A DNA stretch of 9,748 nt, from the NCBI GenBank assembly GCA_943324575.2, contig CALPMD020000026.1, positions 1 to 9,748 of the forward strand, given 5' to 3'. Source of the DNA: Akkermansia muciniphila. Its GTDB lineage: Bacteria > Verrucomicrobiota > Verrucomicrobiia > Verrucomicrobiales > Akkermansiaceae. A model generated the notes under the pieces. That model did no database searches. It worked only from the letters and a program-made list of their open reading frames with translations, and was not told the origin of the DNA. Below, in pieces: positions 5,702 to 9,748 of this stretch (positions are counted from its first letter, which is position 1; every line of letters starts with the position of its first letter). Position numbers and translations under genes: made by a program.

Positions 5702-6613
5702 ATGAAGATTTTCAGTCAGTCCATCGCACTGTTGTTGGTGGCTTTGGTTTCCTTGGGTTGCGGCGATCAAAAGAAGGCGACGGCGCTGGAAAAAAAGCAG
5801 GTGGTGACGAGTTTTACCATCCTAGCCGACATGGCGCGCGAGGTTGCCGGCGATGCTGCGGTCGTCGATTCGATCACCAAGCCCGGTGCGGAGATTCACG
5901 GCTACGAACCAACGCCCAAGGATATCGTCAAGGCCCAGCGGGCAGATTTGGTGCTGTGGAACGGGATGAATCTTGAGCTCTGGTTCGAGAAATTTTTCGC
6001 GAATGTCAAAGATGTGCCGAGCGCGGTTTTAACAGAGGGCATCCAGCCGCAGGGAATCACTGATGGGCCTTACACCGGAAAGCCAAATCCTCATGCCTGG
6101 ATGTCGCCTGCGAATGCGCCGATCTATGTTGAAAACATTCGTCGCGCATTAGTGAAGGTCGATCCTGCCAATGAGGCGATTTACTCGGCCAACGCTGCAG
6201 CTTACATTGAAAAAATCCGGGGTTTGGATGAGCCGGTCCGCCAAAAGCTGGCCACCATCCCCGAACCGCAGCGCTGGCTGGTCAGCAGCGAGGGGGCTTT
6301 CTCCTACCTGTGTGCCAACTACGGACTCCGACAGCTGTACTTGTGGCCGATCAACTCCGATGCCCAAGGGACGCCGCAGCAGGTACGCAGCGTGATTGAT
6401 GCGGTGCGGGCTCATCAGATACCAGTGGTTTTTTCTGAAAGCACGGTGAGCGATAAGCCCGCACGGCAAGTCGCCAAAGAAACGGGAGCCCGCTATGGCG
6501 GCATTCTTTATGCTGACTCGCTAACCGATGTGACCGGCCCGGCGCCGACGTACTTAAAACTGTTAGAAGTTAATGCGAATACGATTGTGAAAGGATTTCT
6601 TAACACGCCATGA
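5702..6613 (+). CDS. Manganese/iron ABC importer, substrate-binding lipoprotein (SitA/MntA type), 303 aa
   Basis: This is the cluster A-I (TroA/PsaA family) metal-binding protein of an ABC importer. Numbered from ATG 5702, residues 1-19 are a signal peptide and Cys20 (in VSLGC) is the likely lipidated residue. The lipobox is slightly unusual, with Ser at -3 and Leu at -2. The four expected metal ligands are visible: His66 (EIHGYEP), His131 (NPHAWMSP), Glu197 (SSEGAFSY) and Asp272 (YADSLTD). His-His-Glu-Asp is the set found in manganese/iron proteins such as PsaA and SitA, while zinc proteins usually have a third His. An upstream TTG at 5642 is in frame but would bury the signal peptide. The gene is first in a four-gene operon; its stop overlaps the ATPase start in ATGA. 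Confidence 0.93.
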   Translation: MKIFSQSIALLLVALVSLGCGDQKKATALEKKQVVTSFTILADMAREVAGDAAVVDSITKPGAEIHGYEPTPKDIVKAQRADLVLWNGMNLELWFEKFFANVKDVPSAVLTEGIQPQGITDGPYTGKPNPHAWMSPANAPIYVENIRRALVKVDPANEAIYSANAAAYIEKIRGLDEPVRQKLATIPEPQRWLVSSEGAFSYLCANYGLRQLYLWPINSDAQGTPQQVRSVIDAVRAHQIPVVFSESTVSDKPARQVAKETGARYGGILYADSLTDVTGPAPTYLKLLEVNANTIVKGFLNTP

Positions 6614-7527
6614 GCGCTACCCAGCCTGCCGCCGATCCATGCCCATGTCTCGATGTTGAGAACGTGTCGGTGGCCTATCCCAACGGTTGCCTCGCATTGC
6701 GCGACGCCTCGTTTCATCTGAAAGGCGGCACTATTTGTGCCTTGGTGGGCGTCAATGGCAGCGGCAAGTCAACGTTGTTTAAGAGCATCATGGGTTTCGT
6801 GAATCCGAGCTCAGGCCATGTGAGAATCAACGGCTTGCCAATCCGCGCGGTGCTCAAGCAGCATCTAGTCGCCTATGTGCCGCAGGCGGAGGAGGTCGAT
6901 TGGAATTTTCCCGTAAGCGTCTGGGATGTGGCCATGATGGGCCGCTATGGTGCGATGAATTTCCTGCGTATCCCGCGGGCAGTGGACAAGGCCAAGGTCG
7001 AGGAGAGTTTGCGGCGGGTTTCGATGTGGGAATTTCGTGATCATCAGATTGGCGAGTTGAGCGGCGGACAAAAGAAGCGGGTCTTCCTCGCTCGGACGCT
7101 GGCTCAAGGTGGACGGGTGATTCTGTTAGACGAGCCGTTCACGGGCGTGGATGTGAAAACAGAAGAGGCCATCATCGCCCTGCTACGTGAATTGCGCGAA
7201 GCGGGCTGCATCATTCTCGTCTCCACGCACAACCTCGGCAGCGTGCCTGAGTTCTGCGATCAAGTTGTGCTCATAAACCGCACGGTGCTGGCCTATGGGC
7301 CGACCGAGCAGGTTTTCACCGAGCCAAATCTTGCGGCAACCTTTGGTGGGGTATTGCGGCAGTTTCATTTTGAAGAATCGACGATTCAAGATCACGATGG
7401 CCGCACGATCCGTCTGGTAACGGATGACGAGCGACCGCTGGTTTTCGGCAAGGATGGCCATCTCGAATACAAAGATCGCGGCGAGCACGCGGAGTTGCTT
7501 AAACAACGATCCGACGAGCATGAGTGA
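6610..7527 (+). CDS. Manganese/iron ABC importer, ATPase (SitB/MntB type), 305 aa
   Basis: This ATP-hydrolysing subunit powers the importer on the cytoplasmic side. The motifs are in order: Walker [10 protein letters not shown] at 47-55, Q-loop Gln92 (VPQAEEVDW), signature LSGGQ at 150-154, Walker B RVILLDEP at 169-176 with catalytic Glu175, and switch His207 (STHNLG). The segment VPQ..EVDW.FPV..WDV..MGRYG is typical of metal-importer ATPases. After the core there is a C-terminal tail (about 250-305) with [14 protein letters not shown]; from memory SitB proteins carry a similar tail. It overlaps sitA by 4 bases and sitC by 8 bases, so translation is likely coupled. Confidence 0.94.
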   Translation: MSATQPAADPCPCLDVENVSVAYPNGCLALRDASFHLKGGTICALVGVNGSGKSTLFKSIMGFVNPSSGHVRINGLPIRAVLKQHLVAYVPQAEEVDWNFPVSVWDVAMMGRYGAMNFLRIPRAVDKAKVEESLRRVSMWEFRDHQIGELSGGQKKRVFLARTLAQGGRVILLDEPFTGVDVKTEEAIIALLRELREAGCIILVSTHNLGSVPEFCDQVVLINRTVLAYGPTEQVFTEPNLAATFGGVLRQFHFEESTIQDHDGRTIRLVTDDERPLVFGKDGHLEYKDRGEHAELLKQRSDEHE

Positions 7528-8392
7528 GATCCTTCAAACGCTGCTGACGCCCTTCCACTATGACTATATGTTGCGGGCCATCTGGGTCAGTGCGTTGATC
7601 GGTGGCGTCTGCGGCTTTTTGTCTTCTTTTGTTACGCTGAAGGGCTGGTCTTTGATGGGTGATGCCTTGTCCCATGCCGTGGTGCCGGGTGTGGCGATCG
7701 CCTACATTCTGGGATTGCCCTTTGCGGTGGGAGCTTTTGTTTCCGGGCTGTTAGCTGCGGGAACGATGGCGCTGATCAAATCAAAAAGTCGCATTCGGGA
7801 AGATGCCACCATTGGAGTGGTGTTTACCGCATTTTTTGCACTGGGCCTATTGCTGATCTCTCTATTTCCCGCGCGGGTGGATTTAAAAGTCATTCTTTTG
7901 GGGAATATCCTCGGAATTTCCGACCCTGATGTTTGGCAGGTGCTTGTGGTTAGCGCGATCAGCATCTGTTTGCTAGGCCTGAAATGGAAAGATTTAATGC
8001 TTTACTGCTTTGATGCGAATCATGCGCGGACGCTTGGACTGCCCGCTGGCGGCTTGCATTTGATATTGCTCACATTGCTTTCCGTGATGGCAGTCGCAGC
8101 ATTGCAGGCGGTGGGGGCCTGCTTGGTGGTGGCCATGCTGGTGACGCCAGGCGCGACCGCCTATTTGTTGACGGATCGATTTGGTAAGATGCTTGGCTTG
8201 TCCGCAGGGATGGGGGTGTTAACATCGCTGGTTGGTGCTTATGCCAGTTACTTCTTGAATGGTGCGACAGGAGGCTGCATCGTCACGTTACAAACACTTG
8301 TCTTTCTGGCTGCTTTCATTTTCGCGCCCAAACATGGAGTGCTAGCCGCTCGTCTGCGCGTGAGCCGGGCGGCCAATTCTTCTGCGCTATGA
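7520..8392 (+). CDS. Manganese/iron ABC importer, first permease (SitC/MntC type), 290 aa
   Basis: This is a membrane permease of the metal ABC-3 family with about eight hydrophobic segments. Family segments include [18 protein letters not shown] near residues 40-57, a [11 protein letters not shown] stretch facing the ATPase, and LLGNILGI. The start is the ATG at 7520, which gives a natural N-terminus (MSEILQTLL) and an 8-base ATGAGTGA overlap with the ATPase stop. A longer frame from 7424 runs inside the ATPase gene and is unlikely. It is paralogous to the next gene, and the two should form a heterodimeric channel, as in SitCD. Confidence 0.92.
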   Translation: MSEILQTLLTPFHYDYMLRAIWVSALIGGVCGFLSSFVTLKGWSLMGDALSHAVVPGVAIAYILGLPFAVGAFVSGLLAAGTMALIKSKSRIREDATIGVVFTAFFALGLLLISLFPARVDLKVILLGNILGISDPDVWQVLVVSAISICLLGLKWKDLMLYCFDANHARTLGLPAGGLHLILLTLLSVMAVAALQAVGACLVVAMLVTPGATAYLLTDRFGKMLGLSAGMGVLTSLVGAYASYFLNGATGGCIVTLQTLVFLAAFIFAPKHGVLAARLRVSRAANSSAL

Positions 8393-9255
8393 CTGATTTT
8401 TTCGAGCCCCTGCAATTCGCTTTTATGCGCGACGCGCTGCTAGTTGGCACCGTAGTCGCCACGATGTGCGCAGTGCTTTCTTGCTTTCTTATTTTAAAAG
8501 GTTGGTCGTTAATGGGCGATGCGGTCTCCCACGCGGTGCTACCTGGAATCGTTCTGGCCTACATCGCAGGCCTGCCGCTGGCCATCGGCGCCTTTCTTGC
8601 AGGATTATTTTGCGCGGTGAGCACGGGCTTCATTAAGCAGAACAGCCGGATCAAGGAAGACACGGTGATGGGGGTGGTTTTCACAGGGCTGTTTGCCTTT
8701 GGCTTGGTGCTCTTCAGCCGCACACCCTCAGATCTGCACCTAGATCATATTTTATTGGGGAATATCCTCGGGATCACCCATTTGCAAATGCTGCAGACGC
8801 TGGTATTTGGCGGCGTGGTACTCGCTCTGATGCTGGCTTTTCGCCGCGATTTACTGCTCGTTTGCTTTGATCCGGGCCAAGCGCGAGTGATGGCGTTGCC
8901 CGATCGGTTTCTCAACTACCTTCTGCTCGGTTTATTGTCGCTTACGATTGTGGTCGCGTTGCAGTCGGTTGGAATCATTTTGGTGGTGGCAATGTTGGTG
9001 ACTCCTGGAAGTATCGCTCATTTATGGACTGATCGCTTTGATCGAATGCTGTGGGTGGCCGTGGCTGCGGCGGTGGCTTCGACCGTTGCAGGCATATTCA
9101 TTAGCTACCACATCGATGGATCGACGGGTGCCTGCATCGTCCTGGTGCAGGCATTGCTATTTGTCGGAACCTTGCTCTTTGCACCGAAGTATGGGATCGT
9201 CGGACGGATGAAGCGGCCGACCTGTGTGAATCAGTTCGTGCCAGCGAGGCGGTGA
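8389..9255 (+). CDS. Manganese/iron ABC importer, second permease (SitD/MntD type), 288 aa
   Basis: This is the second metal ABC-3 permease, clearly a paralogue of the one before it: [45 protein letters not shown] and VAMLVTPG recur at matching positions. It has about eight hydrophobic segments and a short basic, cytosolic-looking end. It overlaps the preceding gene in ATGA. Its last 25 bases overlap the end of a gene on the other strand, and I see no clear terminator after it. Confidence 0.93.
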   Translation: MTDFFEPLQFAFMRDALLVGTVVATMCAVLSCFLILKGWSLMGDAVSHAVLPGIVLAYIAGLPLAIGAFLAGLFCAVSTGFIKQNSRIKEDTVMGVVFTGLFAFGLVLFSRTPSDLHLDHILLGNILGITHLQMLQTLVFGGVVLALMLAFRRDLLLVCFDPGQARVMALPDRFLNYLLLGLLSLTIVVALQSVGIILVVAMLVTPGSIAHLWTDRFDRMLWVAVAAAVASTVAGIFISYHIDGSTGACIVLVQALLFVGTLLFAPKYGIVGRMKRPTCVNQFVPARR

Positions 9256-9748
9256 TTGAGAGTCACTGAGCGACGCAGCGAGCGCATGATTTCAATCAGG
9301 CTGCGATGGTTTGCCGCAGCTATTGCGCAACCCTCGTGTTGGTGAGCGCGGCGGCTCACGAAGCGGCCAATCTCTGCGTGAAGTAGGCGCATGTGGGTGT
9401 CGAGCAGGCCCGCCTCGGCGCGTAGGGCGGACATTTGCTTGTTGATGTCACTGATGACTTGAAACGCGTCGGAAGCGTGGTTCCGACGGTTCGATTTATA
9501 TTCGCCGAGTTGTACGTCAATCGCGTCAATCCTCGCATCGCCATCTTTGATATCTTCGGCAATCTGAGCGCGTTGTTGTTTGAGTTCGGTGAACTTGGCT
9601 TTGAGTTCCTCCAAGCGGTTTTTAACCTTGGTGATCTCTTCGGTATTGTCATTGGAATCGTTGGATTCCTTGGTAAGGACCTCCAGCTTCATCTTGAGGC
9701 CGTCGTAGAAACGGCGGATTTCCCGTGCCTCCAGAACGACGGTGTCCC
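9231..9748 (-). CDS. Coiled-coil protein of unknown function, 5' end outside the window
   Basis: The frame on the minus strand is open to the window edge. Besides the internal Met at 9692, a further 18 in-frame codons upstream are open and protein-like (DTVVLEAREIRRFYDGLK), so the true start is probably beyond 9748. The visible part is dominated by charged helical sequence rich in Lys, Glu, Leu and Gln from about 9600 to 9360, for example EEITKVKNRLEELKAKFTEL, which should form a coiled coil. The last 40 or so residues change character (Arg, His, Ala) and overlap the permease gene. There is no signal peptide in the visible part. I do not recognise the family. Confidence 0.65.
   Translation of the reverse strand, partial: DTVVLEAREIRRFYDGLKMKLEVLTKESNDSNDNTEEITKVKNRLEELKAKFTELKQQRAQIAEDIKDGDARIDAIDVQLGEYKSNRRNHASDAFQVISDINKQMSALRAEAGLLDTHMRLLHAEIGRFVSRRAHQHEGCAIAAANHRSLIEIMRSLRRSVTLNHRLAGTN

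Overview
The window looks like chromosomal DNA of a Gram-negative, peptidoglycan-making bacterium. Verrucomicrobiota is my best guess. It rests on the MidA-type methyltransferase, the style of the class A penicillin-binding protein, weak or absent Shine-Dalgarno sequences, and a small unknown protein of a kind I associate with that phylum. This is an impression, not a search result.

Left part (1-1900), accessory in character. It holds a small unknown protein gene on the minus strand (124-558) with a good terminator (17-54) and a 7-bp inverted repeat in its leader (577-595). A very AT-rich spacer follows, then twelve 21-bp tandem units (719-970) inside an open frame without a start codon. A VapBC-type toxin-antitoxin pair on the minus strand (1030-1679) has a recognisable promoter carrying two TGCATGCA boxes. 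A gene-free spacer of about 190 bases contains short inverted repeats and possibly a dispersed intergenic repeat.

Middle part (1901-5638), housekeeping in character. A tRNA-Leu(UAG) gene lies 13 bp downstream of a MidA/NDUFAF7-family methyltransferase gene, both on the minus strand. Divergent from them is a class A penicillin-binding protein gene. Its glycosyltransferase domain looks intact, but all three transpeptidase signatures are altered (SxxK to TAFF, SxN to SKI, KTG to KGG). This is the most interesting observation in the window.

Right part (5639-9255): a four-gene SitABCD/MntABCD-type manganese/iron ABC importer operon, made of lipoprotein, ATPase and two paralogous permeases. Every gene overlaps the next by 4 to 8 bases, so translation is probably coupled. 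A TGTT/AACA near-palindrome sits in the spacer of a weak candidate promoter and may be a metal-regulator operator. The last permease gene overlaps tail to tail with a minus-strand gene for a coiled-coil protein whose start lies outside the window.

I found no CRISPR array, insertion sequence or rRNA. I also see no evidence of a multi-gene novel defence system. The noteworthy items are the pseudo-transpeptidase, the heptad-repeat remnant and several candidate operators.
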